Source: an uncultured Oscillibacter sp.
GTDB lineage: Bacteria; Bacillota; Clostridia; Oscillospirales; Oscillospiraceae
Direction of reading: 5' to 3'
DNA length: 64,000 nucleotides
NCBI GenBank assembly: GCA_910579435.1
Contig: CAJTVF010000008.1
Location: forward strand, 1 to 64,000
The stretch's first letter is position 1; each line of letters starts with the position of its first letter. Both the position numbers and the translations under genes were made by a program. Below the pieces are notes generated by a model. It did no database searches. It saw only the letters and a program-made list of their open reading frames with translations, and had not been told where the DNA came from. Shown piece after piece: positions 25,165 through 33,853 of the stretch.

Positions 25165-25420
25165 AATCATAGACGGGAAGGGATATCTCTTGACCACCAC
25201 CAGGATTACCGGGCTCCAGCAGGTCCAGCGCCACGGCAAGCCCGTGTGGGTATCGGCGATTACATACCACGACAGCCGGGAGGGCTGTACCAGCGCCTTC
25301 CGGCTGTACAAGGGGCCGATTCCGCCGGAGGGGGAGGTGCTGAATAAGCTGCCCCCTTCAGTGGAGGACCGTGTGAAAGAAATTGCTGGACAGATACTGC
25401 TGAGGAAAGGAGCGGTTTAA
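25136..25420 (+). CDS. 94-residue early prophage protein
   Basis: ATG 25136 lies six bases after AGGAGGG; an in-frame ATG at 25130 is too close to that site. The product is beta-rich (MEITIMQRTEIIDGKGYLL) with no recognised domain. Its 5' end overlaps the 32-residue ORF. Confidence 0.55.
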   Translation: MEITIMQRTEIIDGKGYLLTTTRITGLQQVQRHGKPVWVSAITYHDSREGCTSAFRLYKGPIPPEGEVLNKLPPSVEDRVKEIAGQILLRKGAV

Positions 25421-25455
25421 AAAATGGAACACGCAGAATTGCGAACGGCCGAAGA

Positions 25456-25641
25456 ATGAAAATTAAAAAAATTAAGATTACAGACGTTGCGATAATTGCG
25501 GATCTGGTGGAGGCGGAGGCGAACCGGGTTATTTCCGCCTCCATTACGCCGGAGCTTATCCAGATGAAGGAAGCGGAGGCCCGCATGGAGCATGGCCGGG
25601 TAATCGTGCCAGGGTGCAGATTCAGTGATTTCGGCTTCTAA
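25456..25641 (+). CDS. 61-residue ORF
   Basis: Begins MKIKKIKITDVAIIADLVEAE; helical, charged. The ribosome site is weak. It is followed immediately by an open frame leading into the 29-residue ORF of repeat copy 1. Function unknown. Confidence 0.45.
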   Translation: MKIKKIKITDVAIIADLVEAEANRVISASITPELIQMKEAEARMEHGRVIVPGCRFSDFGF

Positions 25642-25716
25642 GTGACTAAAAAGGCCTTCCGAAAAGCAGAATTTCACGAGGCGGAGTACTGGCTCTGTGA
25701 ATACGGAGGAGTTTAT

Positions 25717-25806
25717 ATGACCATAAAACGCACAAAAAAAAGACCGCCCGAAGGATGGCACCTTCGAGCAGTCGCGTCCAAGGCTTGCGCCGAGAACAGT
25801 TGCTAA
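25717..25806 (+). CDS. 29-residue ORF in repeat copy 1
   Basis: ATG 25717 follows GGAGGAGTTTAT. The peptide starts MTIKRTKKRPPEGWHLRAV and ends ACAENSC. The partner at 26576 has nearly the same peptide (KKRPPEGFRLRAVASRACAE). Both stop in the loop of the second hairpin of the repeat. May be a real peptide or a by-product of a structured RNA. Confidence 0.4.
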   Translation: MTIKRTKKRPPEGWHLRAVASKACAENSC

Positions 25807-25857
25807 AATTATTATATCAAATTCTCGGCAAAATGCAAGCCCCAATTTGGACAAGAG
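25731..25857 (+). repeat. 127-bp structured direct repeat, copy 1
   Basis: About 94 percent identical to 26584-26710 by eye. Hairpin 1 CGAAGG/CCTTCG keeps its stem while the loop differs (ATGGCA against CTTTCG). Hairpin 2 GCCGAGAA/TTCTCGGC is extended by GCTTG/CAAGC. It looks like a conserved RNA element inserted between genes. Confidence 0.7.
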
Positions 25858-25928
25858 AGGATGAGATCATTGGTGCGCTCGGGCCGGAGCTGGAGGATGA
25901 TTTTTGATGAAGGGAGAATGAACAGAAG

Positions 25929-26516
25929 GTGACTTGTATTATTGGGTTCACAGACAGGCAGAACGGGGTTTCGTGGATAGGAGGAGACAGCTTAGGTAGC
26001 GATGGGTATGTGAAGGCTGCCGAGATGCCGGCAAAGGTATTCCGAAACGAGATGTTCAAAAATGTCCTGATCGGAGGGACAACTACATTCCGGCATCTGG
26101 ATCTGCTGAAGTATTCCGAAGACCTGTTCGATGAGGTTGACCGGTACAAGAATACCGAAATCGACCACAAGTTCATGGTAAAGAAATTCGTCCCGAAGGT
26201 GATAACGCTGTTCAAGGATGGGGTCATCGGAGAGGACGAGAAGAACCGGGGCGGCAACTTCATTGTCGCAACGCCGCTTCGGGTCTTTGAGGTGCAGCCA
26301 GACTACTCCGTCCTTGAGCCGGAGCTTGGGATATGTGCGGTCGGATGCGGTAGGGAGGCCGCGATGGGTAGCCTCATCACGACCATCGGAATGGACATAC
26401 CGCCGCAAGATAAGATTGTGATGGCTCTGAAAGCGGCAGAGCAATACTGCTGCGGAGTGAAAAGGCCGTTCCGCATCTTGTGTACTGACGAGAGAGAAGA
26501 AATCGTTGTGAGATAG
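25929..26516 (+). CDS. HslV-like Ntn-hydrolase of the prophage
   Basis: A 195-residue protein with the proteasome-beta/HslV N-terminal pattern: after GTG-encoded Met comes T2, the expected nucleophile, in TCIIGFTDRQNGVSWIGGDS. The GGDS segment matches the HslV GGDG region. Such proteases are met in phages and could process structural or host proteins. GTG 25929 follows GAACAGAAGG. It is flanked by the two 127-bp repeats. Confidence 0.7.
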   Translation: MTCIIGFTDRQNGVSWIGGDSLGSDGYVKAAEMPAKVFRNEMFKNVLIGGTTTFRHLDLLKYSEDLFDEVDRYKNTEIDHKFMVKKFVPKVITLFKDGVIGEDEKNRGGNFIVATPLRVFEVQPDYSVLEPELGICAVGCGREAAMGSLITTIGMDIPPQDKIVMALKAAEQYCCGVKRPFRILCTDEREEIVVR

Positions 26517-26575
26517 GAGAACAGACATAATGGAAGCTAATTCCCGGAGAACTTTTCCAAAGGGGCCGGTTAACT

Positions 26576-26659
26576 ATGAGAGCCACAAAAAAAAGACCGC
26601 CCGAAGGCTTTCGCCTTCGAGCAGTCGCGTCCAGAGCTTGCGCCGAGAACAGTTGCTAA
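26576..26659 (+). CDS. 27-residue ORF in repeat copy 2
   Basis: ATG 26576 behind AAAGGGGCCGGTTAACT. The peptide starts MRATKKRPPEGFRLRAVASR and ends ACAENSC, matching the ORF of copy 1 with changes clustered at the hairpin loop codons. Confidence 0.4.
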   Translation: MRATKKRPPEGFRLRAVASRACAENSC

Positions 26660-26710
26660 AATTATTATATCAAATTCTCGGCAAAATGCAAGCCCCAATT
26701 TGGACAAGAG
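26584..26710 (+). repeat. 127-bp structured direct repeat, copy 2
   Basis: Same strand, length and hairpins as 25731-25857. Only the loop of hairpin 1 and a few bases before hairpin 2 differ. Confidence 0.7.
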
Positions 26711-26726
26711 GGGAGGGATTTTCCCC

Positions 26727-26816
26727 GTGTCCTGGGAATTTATGCTTACAGTCATTGGATCGGGCTTTCTGGTGAGCCAGCTTTCCCGATTTATTGACTG
26801 GATAGAAAGGGGCTGA
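26727..26816 (+). CDS. 29-residue single-span membrane peptide
   Basis: GTG 26727 behind GGGGAGGG. The peptide (SWEFMLTVIGSGFLVSQLSR) has one hydrophobic span and a charged end. It is placed seven bases before the replication gene. Similar mini-ORFs occur in Clostridial phages, from memory. Confidence 0.45.
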   Translation: MSWEFMLTVIGSGFLVSQLSRFIDWIERG

Positions 26817-26822
26817 ACAGCC

Positions 26823-27593
26823 ATGGATCATATCACCCAAGGCGGGATGTATCTTGTCATCCCGGCTTCCGTCGCGGAGGACGTGCGTCTGCGGGAGCGT
26901 TCTAAGCTGATTTACGGCAGGATCGTCCAATTGGCCAGCAGCACTGGCTTTTGCTACGCCAGCAACCAGGCGCTTTTGGAAATTTTATCCCACGAGGACC
27001 CCAAGACGGGGGAGGTTTCCGTTATTACCGAACGGACGCTTCAAAGCGTCCTGGCGGAGCTGCGGGACCGGGGGCACATCCACATGGACGAGGGCCCGGT
27101 CCCTTGTTCCGGCGGGGAAGGAACGGTGGTGCGGCGGCGCATTTTTGTAGGTCGAAAGCTGGCGGACATGCCGCCTCCCCAGGGGGGTGAAGAAAATTTC
27201 ACCCCCGAAAATTTCTTCACCCAAGGGGTGAAAAAATTTTCACCCCCTTTAAATAGTAAGAATAATACAAGTAAGAATATACCCCCTATAGTCCCCCGTG
27301 AGGTTTTTGACCTTTGCGTAGGATACGCCGGGGAGGACGGGGAGCTTTTGGACGCGATCCTAGGTCTTTTGGAAAACCGGGCGGTGGCGAAAAAGTCCCC
27401 GGTGAAGACCACCCGGGCCATGAACGGCATCCTGAACAAGCTGGACAAGCTCTCCGGCGGGGACCGGGGAATGAAGCTGGCCCTGCTGGACACGGCCACC
27501 GTGTCCAACTGGCTGACGGTGTTTCCGCTGAAACCGGACGAGCTGCCAGCCTCCGGTCCTGCCTGTTGCGAGGAGGGATACGATGGAATTTGA
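26823..27593 (+). CDS. Phage replication-initiation-like winged-helix protein
   Basis: A 256-residue protein with an N-terminal winged-helix block (residues 15-85: RERSKLIYGRIVQLASSTGFCYASNQALLEIL...TERTLQSVLAELRDRGHI) typical of phage replisome organisers. A low-complexity linker rich in FTP/KKFSPP repeats follows, then a helical C-terminal domain. The linker DNA (27180-27250) repeats a motif of the type TTCACCCC several times and could be an origin, as many phages place the origin in this gene. It overlaps the next gene by 11 bases. Confidence 0.7.
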   Translation: MDHITQGGMYLVIPASVAEDVRLRERSKLIYGRIVQLASSTGFCYASNQALLEILSHEDPKTGEVSVITERTLQSVLAELRDRGHIHMDEGPVPCSGGEGTVVRRRIFVGRKLADMPPPQGGEENFTPENFFTQGVKKFSPPLNSKNNTSKNIPPIVPREVFDLCVGYAGEDGELLDAILGLLENRAVAKKSPVKTTRAMNGILNKLDKLSGGDRGMKLALLDTATVSNWLTVFPLKPDELPASGPACCEEGYDGI

Positions 27594-28068
27594 GAAGGCG
27601 CTGGAGCTGGCGGCGGAGGTCCTGGTTTTTTGCGGCGGAGACGCCATTTCTCCGGAAGCTCCCCAAGGGCTCTGGTTCTGCGACAACGTCATCGAAGTCT
27701 CAGACATCCGGAACAACGCCGTGTGCCTGGGGTCCGGCGTGGAGTGGGACGCGGTGGTCAAATGCCGCCCGTTCTTCGAGCTGTTTCCGTACGTGGTCAT
27801 CGTCACGCCCAACGCCATCGCCCGGGAGCGGCTGGTGAAGGAGCTCTTTCCGCGCATATCCACCAGCGTCGTCTACGTCATTCAGGACGCGGGCTTCCGG
27901 GGCTGCAAGACCATTGGAGAATACATAAACGCCTATGAGAAAATCGCGCCGAATTTGAGAATTGACGTATTCGACGCCGCGGTATTCGCGTGCTGCGCAT
28001 ACCTGGAGGACCTGGAAGCGGTGCAGAAAGAACAAAAATGGCTTGAAGGAGGGACAGCTAATGGGTAA
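27583..28068 (+). CDS. 161-residue protein, possibly TOPRIM-like
   Basis: Not confidently recognised. The central part (FPYVVIVTPNAIARERLVKEL ... VVYVIQDAGFRGCKTIGEYI) suggests an alternating alpha/beta TOPRIM-like segment as in phage primases, but no acidic DxD motif is clear. It ends where a primase would continue into a helicase and overlaps the portal gene by eight bases. Where a large terminase is expected upstream of portal, only this gene is found. Confidence 0.5.
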   Translation: MEFEKALELAAEVLVFCGGDAISPEAPQGLWFCDNVIEVSDIRNNAVCLGSGVEWDAVVKCRPFFELFPYVVIVTPNAIARERLVKELFPRISTSVVYVIQDAGFRGCKTIGEYINAYEKIAPNLRIDVFDAAVFACCAYLEDLEAVQKEQKWLEGGTANG

Positions 28069-29266
28069 ACGGAAAAGAACGTCTATGTCCGCCAGGGACC
28101 AGCCCGCGGCGGAGCGGCGAAGCGTCGGCTTCCTCATGGGGGGCGGATGGGAGTCCATCTGCTGCGAAGGGTACACCCGCCTGGCGGACAATCCGGAGGT
28201 TCGAATGGCAGTAGGCAGGATTGCGGAGCTGATCAGTTCGATGTCCATCCGTCTTATGGCCAACACGGACTCAGGGGACGTGCGGATTAAAAATGGGCTT
28301 TCCCGCCGGCTGGACATTGACCCTAGCCGCTGGATGACCAGGAAAACTATGATGGCGTCAATTATCTGGACGCTGCTCCTGGACGGCGGAGGAAACGCGG
28401 TGGTCTGGCCCCGAACCTCAGGCGGCAATCTGGAGGAGCTTGTACCGATTCCACCCGGGCATGTCAGCTTCCAGGCGGACGGCTTCGGCTACAAAATCTT
28501 GATCGGAGGAACTCCCTATGACCCGGCGGACCTCCTCCATTTTGTGGTCAATCCTTCCACTGATCGGCCATGGCTGGGGACGGGTTTTCGCGTGGCGCTG
28601 AAAACAGTGGTCAAGACGCTTCGCCAGGCGGAGAAAACCAAAAACGCGTTCATGTCCAGCGAGTGGAAGCCCAGCGTCATCGTTAAAATTGACGGGAACT
28701 CCGATGAGCTGATCTCCGAGGCGGGCCGAAAGCGGCTTGCCGAACAGTATCTGAAGACGTCGGCCGCCGGAGAGCCCTGGATGATTCCGGCCGAGCAGAT
28801 GGAGATCGTGCAGGTAAAACCTCTTTCGCTCAACGACCTGGCGATTTCCGACACCGTAAAGCTGGATAAGCAGTCCGTCGCGGCGATCTTAGGCGTTCCG
28901 CCCTATGTGGTGGGCCTGGGCAAATTTGATCAGAGCGAATGGAATCACTTCATCGCCACCACAATTATGCCGGTTGTCCGCGGCATCGAGCAGGAGCTGA
29001 CCCGGAAGCTGCTGTATTCGCCGGATTGGTATATCTCCATGAATCCCTGGGCGCTTTATTCCTACGACGTGAAGGACCTTTCCAATACCGGCGCGAATCT
29101 GTATATCCGGGGCATTATGTCAGGCAATGAGGTCCGCAACTGGATTAATCTGGCTCCCAAGGAGGGACTGGACGAGCTGGTGATTCTGGAGAATTTTATC
29201 CCCCAGGGCATGATCGGAGATCAAAAAAAGCTTCTTCAGGAGGGAGGAACAGAAGATGATACCTGA
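28061..29266 (+). CDS. HK97-type phage portal protein
   Basis: The dodecameric ring at the capsid vertex through which DNA passes. At 401 residues it has the portal fold markers: an N-terminal ADNPEVRMAVGRIAELISSM helix, the PLSLNDLAISDTVKLDKQSVAAILGVPPYVVG block near 270-300, and FIATTIMPVVRGIEQELTRKL. ATG 28061 follows GAAGGAGGGACAGCTA; the frame opens earlier but lacks a site. Its 3' end overlaps the prohead protease by 11 bases. Confidence 0.92.
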   Translation: MGKRKRTSMSARDQPAAERRSVGFLMGGGWESICCEGYTRLADNPEVRMAVGRIAELISSMSIRLMANTDSGDVRIKNGLSRRLDIDPSRWMTRKTMMASIIWTLLLDGGGNAVVWPRTSGGNLEELVPIPPGHVSFQADGFGYKILIGGTPYDPADLLHFVVNPSTDRPWLGTGFRVALKTVVKTLRQAEKTKNAFMSSEWKPSVIVKIDGNSDELISEAGRKRLAEQYLKTSAAGEPWMIPAEQMEIVQVKPLSLNDLAISDTVKLDKQSVAAILGVPPYVVGLGKFDQSEWNHFIATTIMPVVRGIEQELTRKLLYSPDWYISMNPWALYSYDVKDLSNTGANLYIRGIMSGNEVRNWINLAPKEGLDELVILENFIPQGMIGDQKKLLQEGGTEDDT

Positions 29267-29831
29267 GCAACGGACTATGATCCCAATTCAAAGCGGATTC
29301 CAGACCCGGGAGGCAGAGGACGGGGAGCTGTACATACAAGGCTATTTCTCCGTTTTCAACTCAGCTTACCGCATCTGCGACGGTCTGTCGGAAAAAATTG
29401 CGCCCGGCGCGTTTTCCGACACCCTGGGCGAGGATATCCGGGCGCTGACCAATCATGACACCACTCTGGTGCTGGGCCGGAACAAGGCCGGCACGCTGGA
29501 GCTTCGGGAAGATGCTCATGGCCTTTGGGGCGGCGTCCGCATCAACCGGGACGACCAGGACGCCATGAACCTGTACCGCCGTGTACAGCGGGGGGATGTG
29601 GACCAATGCTCCTTCGGTTTCTTCATCCTGGATGAGGAGCGGATCGTCCGTGAGGACGGAAGCGTCGAGTACATCATCAAGAAGGTTCGGCTTCTGGAGG
29701 TTTCTGTTGTAACCTTCCCGGCATATGAGGAGACCTCTGTTTCCGCCAGGACGCGGCAGGAGGAAGATATCCGCCGCCGGATGCTGGAGGAGCAGCGGAC
29801 GGCGCTGCGAAAAAAATTGAAGGGAGAATGA
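29256..29831 (+). CDS. HK97-type prohead protease
   Basis: A serine protease that cleaves the capsid delta domain during maturation. Catalytic histidine in LTNHDTTLVLGR (near residue 69) and serine in VDQCSFGFFI (near 117), in the usual order and spacing. At 191 residues it is typical. It is followed by the capsid gene with an ATGA overlap or near-overlap. Confidence 0.9.
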   Translation: MIPEQRTMIPIQSGFQTREAEDGELYIQGYFSVFNSAYRICDGLSEKIAPGAFSDTLGEDIRALTNHDTTLVLGRNKAGTLELREDAHGLWGGVRINRDDQDAMNLYRRVQRGDVDQCSFGFFILDEERIVREDGSVEYIIKKVRLLEVSVVTFPAYEETSVSARTRQEEDIRRRMLEEQRTALRKKLKGE

Positions 29832-29833
29832 CT

Positions 29834-31531
29834 ATGGCACTAAAGGCGCTGCTGCTGAAGCGGCAGATTGACGAGAAGAAAAACAGAATGGCGGCCCTGT
29901 CCGCCAAGACGATGGAGCTGGATACCCGGGAGCGGGAGCTTGAGGCCGCTTTGGCGGAGGCATCCACGGAGGCGGAGCTCCGGTCCGTGCAGGAGTTGGT
30001 GGACGCCTTTTCTACGGAGCAGGAGGAGCACCGGGCGGCGGTGCACGCCCTGGAGCAGGAAATTGCCGCCGATGAGGAGGAGCTGCGGACCCTGGAAGCG
30101 AAAACGCCCCCGCCCCTGTCTCCCACACCCGCGCCGCTCCCGGCGGGCGGCGACGAAAGAAGAAAGGATGATGTATCCATGTCCAAGCGCATGACCAGGG
30201 CCTTCGGCAACATGACCATGGAGCAGCGGGCCGCTTTTATCCAGCGGGAGGAGGTTCAGGACTTCCTGACCCGGTTCCGCGAGATGTTCAAGGGCGGGCA
30301 GAAACGGAGCGTCTCCGGCGGGGAGCTGCTGATTCCCACTGTCGTCCTGGAACTGCTGCGGCAGAACATTGAGGATTATTCCAAAATGCTCCGGCATGTC
30401 CGCGTCCTCAGCGTTGCCGGCCGCAGCCGGCAGCCCGTTATGGGCGCGATTCCCGAGGCTGTATGGACGGAGGCCTGCGCCGCTCTGAACGAGCTGAATT
30501 TCACGTTCAGCGAAGTAGAGGTGGACGGGTATATGGTGGGCAGCTATGTGGCCATCTGCAACGCACTGCTGGAGGATTCGGACCCCTCCCTGTTGTCGGA
30601 AATCATTATCGGAATGGGCGAATCCATTGGAATTTCCGTCGACAAGGCCATTTTATTCGGAACGGGCGTGAAAATGCCGCTGGGCATTGCTGCCCGCCTT
30701 GCCCAGACCTCCAAGCCCAGCGATTACCCCAAAAACGCCAGGGAATGGCAGAACCTGTCCCAGTCCAACATCATTACCATTCCGGCGAGGACCACGGGTT
30801 TGGCTTTCTTTCAGAAGTTCATCCAGGCGGCGTCTGCGGCAAAGGGACGCTATTCCCGCGGCTCCAAGTTCTGGGCTATGAACGAGGCGACTTATACGAC
30901 CATTCAGGTGGATGCCACCAACATCAACGCCGCCGGGACGATCGTCTCCGCGATGAACGGGACTATGCCTGTGGTGGGCGGGGATATTCTTGTGTTCTCC
31001 GACAATATTATCCCGGACAACACCATCATCGGCGGTTACGGAGACCTGTACCTTCTGGCGGAGCGGGCGGGCACCTCCGTGGAGTACAGCGACCTCCCGC
31101 TGTTTATTCAGGATCAGACGGTGGTCAAGGGCACGGCCCGCTATGACGGGATTCCTGTGATTCCTGAGGCCTTCGTGGTGATTGGCCTGGGGGAGGCTCC
31201 TGCGCTGGAGATGGACTTCGTGCCGGATGTGGCCAACCCCTCCGTGGCGGCGCTGCGGTCCCTGGCCATCGGCACGCTGGCTCTGGAGCCCTCTTTCCAC
31301 CCCGATACCCTGGAGTATACCTCCTACACCAGCGACGCCACCAACATGATCAGCGTCGTGCCCACCACGGGCTCTCTGGCCTTCTTAAAGGTCAACGGGA
31401 AAAAGGTCCAGAACGGCGCCGCAGCGGCCTGGGAGGACGGGGAGAACACGGTAAGCGTTATGGTGGCCAACGGCGACAAGACCAAGACCTACACCGTTAC
31501 CGTCGCGAAGATCACCGATACCAACGCGTGA
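29834..31531 (+). CDS. Major capsid protein with C-terminal cadherin-like domain
   Basis: HK97 gp5-like capsid. Residues about 1-95 are coiled coil (the delta scaffold removed by the protease). The shell domain (about 130-455) includes PTVVLELLRQNIEDYSKMLRH and GMGESIGISVDKAILFGTG. Residues about 470-565 form an extra beta-sandwich (ALRSLAIGTLALEPSFHPDT, TYTVTVAKI) like the cadherin-like PF12733 fold, likely displayed on the capsid. ATG 29834 fits the AGGGAG site better than the overlapping ATG 29828. Confidence 0.9.
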   Translation: MALKALLLKRQIDEKKNRMAALSAKTMELDTRERELEAALAEASTEAELRSVQELVDAFSTEQEEHRAAVHALEQEIAADEEELRTLEAKTPPPLSPTPAPLPAGGDERRKDDVSMSKRMTRAFGNMTMEQRAAFIQREEVQDFLTRFREMFKGGQKRSVSGGELLIPTVVLELLRQNIEDYSKMLRHVRVLSVAGRSRQPVMGAIPEAVWTEACAALNELNFTFSEVEVDGYMVGSYVAICNALLEDSDPSLLSEIIIGMGESIGISVDKAILFGTGVKMPLGIAARLAQTSKPSDYPKNAREWQNLSQSNIITIPARTTGLAFFQKFIQAASAAKGRYSRGSKFWAMNEATYTTIQVDATNINAAGTIVSAMNGTMPVVGGDILVFSDNIIPDNTIIGGYGDLYLLAERAGTSVEYSDLPLFIQDQTVVKGTARYDGIPVIPEAFVVIGLGEAPALEMDFVPDVANPSVAALRSLAIGTLALEPSFHPDTLEYTSYTSDATNMISVVPTTGSLAFLKVNGKKVQNGAAAAWEDGENTVSVMVANGDKTKTYTVTVAKITDTNA

Positions 31532-31538
31532 CGCCGCT

Positions 31539-31820
31539 ATGGATAAAGAAACCATGCTGGCCCTGCTGAAGCTGGACCTTCAGCGGACGGCGGACCTTCC
31601 GGGCGATTCGGAATACCTTCCCGCGCTGATCAGCACCGCCCGGGCCAGCCTTGAAAGGCAGGGAGTGAAGGACGACGGGACCATGGATTACGGCATGGCC
31701 GTGGTGGGGACCGCCGCCTGGATTTACCGGAAGCGCATTAGCGGAGAGGCGGAGCCCGCCTATCTCCGGCGGCTCCGGCTGGACCTGCTGCTGGCCCGGG
31801 GAAGGGAGGCGGAAGCATGA
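31539..31820 (+). CDS. Head-tail connector protein (HK97 gp6-like)
   Basis: A 93-residue helical protein with the gp6-type pattern: LLKLDLQR...DSEYLPALISTARASLERQGV...AAWIYRKR. It binds under the portal to complete the head. It overlaps the following tail gene by four bases (ATGA), which is unusual because head completion and tail tube genes normally intervene. Confidence 0.8.
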   Translation: MDKETMLALLKLDLQRTADLPGDSEYLPALISTARASLERQGVKDDGTMDYGMAVVGTAAWIYRKRISGEAEPAYLRRLRLDLLLARGREAEA

Positions 31821-33844
31821 TTCTGGATTCCCTGACGGCGGCGTCCGCCATCGGCCTGCTGACGGAGCGGAACCACCCGGGAGGCATCTATACCGGGCAG
31901 ACGGCGGAGAGCGTGATCAAGGATATCTGCGGGGACCTCCCGGTCCTTGTCAAGAGCAACCTCAAGGATATCCCCCTCTACGGCTGGCTGCCCTATGCCA
32001 AGCCGCCCAAGAGCTCCGCCCGGGACAACCTCTGCCAAGTGCTGTTCGCCCTGGGGGCAACGGTGCGGGCGGATGCGGACGGGGTTCTGCGGGTGTTTAT
32101 CCTGTGGGACGGAGCCAGCGGCGCCGCTCCAGAGGAACGCATATACGAGGGGGCCAGCGTGGAGTATGAGGGCGCTGTCTCCGCCCTGGCGGTGACGGAG
32201 CACCAGTACATGCAGGGCGGGGAGGAGGCTGCATTGTTCGAGGGTACGGCGTCCAACGGCGACGTGGTGGAGTTCCCGGAGCCTATGTATGACCTGAAGG
32301 CGGCAGGGTTTCGCCTCCTGTCCCATGGGGACAACCACGCCGTGCTGTCCGCCGGGACGGGGACGCTGACGGGCCGGAAGTACATACACAGCACCCGGCA
32401 GGTCATCCGGTCCGTGTGGCCGGGGGTCCCGGAGAACGTGAAGTCCATCACGGACCCCACGCTGGTGTCCCTGACCAACTCCAACGCAGCGGCGACGCGT
32501 CTGGCGGCGTATTACAAGTGCCGGGAGGTCATCGAGAACGGCGTGGCGCTCAAGCAGCAGGACGCCGGGGACCTGCTGAGGGCCTACCACCCCTACGACA
32601 GGGAGACGGTCTCCGCGTGCGTGGAGAGCATGGACGTGAACGGGTCCGGCATCCTGAAGGCGAATATGAAGCTCCTTGTGGGTTACGAGCCGCCCCAGCC
32701 GGATACGACGGAGTTCTTCAGCAGCTTTATCGTCGTCACGAAGAGCGGGACCGTCACGCTGCCGGAGGGGACCGTCCGCATCCGCGCCGTGCTGATCGGC
32801 GGTGGCGAAGGCGGCGAAGGCGGCACACACGGGACCGCCGGGACGGCGGGCGGTCTTGCGAGCATCACCCGGACGAGGGCCGGCGGCAGTGTCGGGAAGG
32901 CCGGGGAGCCCGGGAAAGGCGGCGCCGCCGGAAAAGGCGGGAAAGGCGGGAACATTGCCATTTTCGATATCGACGATCCAGGGACCAAGATCCAGATAAA
33001 ACTCGGGTCGGGCACCCAGGGGGGGCCCGCGCATCCTCCGGATAGTGTCTCATCGCCCTCCCCGCCTACCAATCCGCACACATACCTGTATACCCACGTG
33101 GATCTGCCGCTCGACCAGCGCGGAGTCTACAGCAGCGCTTCCGGCTCCCCAAGCGATACCGGCTACTACGAGCCGATGGAGCGGAAGACCTACGCGCGCC
33201 CCGGAGCGGACGGCATCGACGGAGGTGACGGTGGCGAGGCCGGCAGCGGGTCGTTCTCGACGCCAAGTGATGAGGTCCTGGGCATCATCTACCGCCTGAC
33301 CACCACGCCGGGCAAAGCTGGCGGCGACGCGGCGTCGTACTCCGGCGGCAAGGGCGCGGAGAGCTATTTCGAGGCGAAATACACTGTGTATGAGGACACG
33401 TATTACTACCCCACGGCTGAGACCAGGGTCTCCGCCGGTTCGGTTCCCAGCGGCGGCGGCGGCGCGGCCAACGGTGAAAATGGCGGGAGCCCGTCCTCCG
33501 CAGTGAAGAACGCCGGCGGCAAGGGCGGTGACGCGGCTGCCCCGGCCCCGAGCACGGTCCCCGGTTCCGGCGGGAACGGCGGGAACGGCGGAGGCGGAGG
33601 CGGCGCCGGCGGTGCGGGCTATGTCGGGGCGAACCAGGGGAACCAGAACCCAGGCCCGGAAGTCACCGAAAGCAGCGCGGGAGCCGCCGGAGGGGCCCGT
33701 GGCGAGGGCAGCGACGGCACGAACGGCGCGTCCGGCTGCGCGATCATCTATTATTCACAGGCGAAAACAATGCAGCGGGGCGCTTTGATGGACAGCAAGG
33801 GGCGGTTCGTCCTGGATGCTCTGGGGCGGCTGATCGTATTTTAG
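31817..33844 (+). CDS. Tail protein with glycine-rich C-terminal half
   Basis: 675 residues. The N-terminal third (TAASAIGLLTERNHPGGIYTGQTAES...) resembles an internal part of siphophage tail proteins. Residues about 310-650 are Gly/Ala-rich with collagen-like stretches (GKAGEPGKGGAAGKGGKGG, GGNGGNGGGGGGAGGAG), typical of receptor-binding or neck appendages. The start at the connector stop, and the sense that the family normally extends further N-terminally, suggest a deletion fused the head module to a truncated tail gene. Confidence 0.65.
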   Translation: MILDSLTAASAIGLLTERNHPGGIYTGQTAESVIKDICGDLPVLVKSNLKDIPLYGWLPYAKPPKSSARDNLCQVLFALGATVRADADGVLRVFILWDGASGAAPEERIYEGASVEYEGAVSALAVTEHQYMQGGEEAALFEGTASNGDVVEFPEPMYDLKAAGFRLLSHGDNHAVLSAGTGTLTGRKYIHSTRQVIRSVWPGVPENVKSITDPTLVSLTNSNAAATRLAAYYKCREVIENGVALKQQDAGDLLRAYHPYDRETVSACVESMDVNGSGILKANMKLLVGYEPPQPDTTEFFSSFIVVTKSGTVTLPEGTVRIRAVLIGGGEGGEGGTHGTAGTAGGLASITRTRAGGSVGKAGEPGKGGAAGKGGKGGNIAIFDIDDPGTKIQIKLGSGTQGGPAHPPDSVSSPSPPTNPHTYLYTHVDLPLDQRGVYSSASGSPSDTGYYEPMERKTYARPGADGIDGGDGGEAGSGSFSTPSDEVLGIIYRLTTTPGKAGGDAASYSGGKGAESYFEAKYTVYEDTYYYPTAETRVSAGSVPSGGGGAANGENGGSPSSAVKNAGGKGGDAAAPAPSTVPGSGGNGGNGGGGGGAGGAGYVGANQGNQNPGPEVTESSAGAAGGARGEGSDGTNGASGCAIIYYSQAKTMQRGALMDSKGRFVLDALGRLIVF

Positions 33845-33853
33845 GAGGTACAT

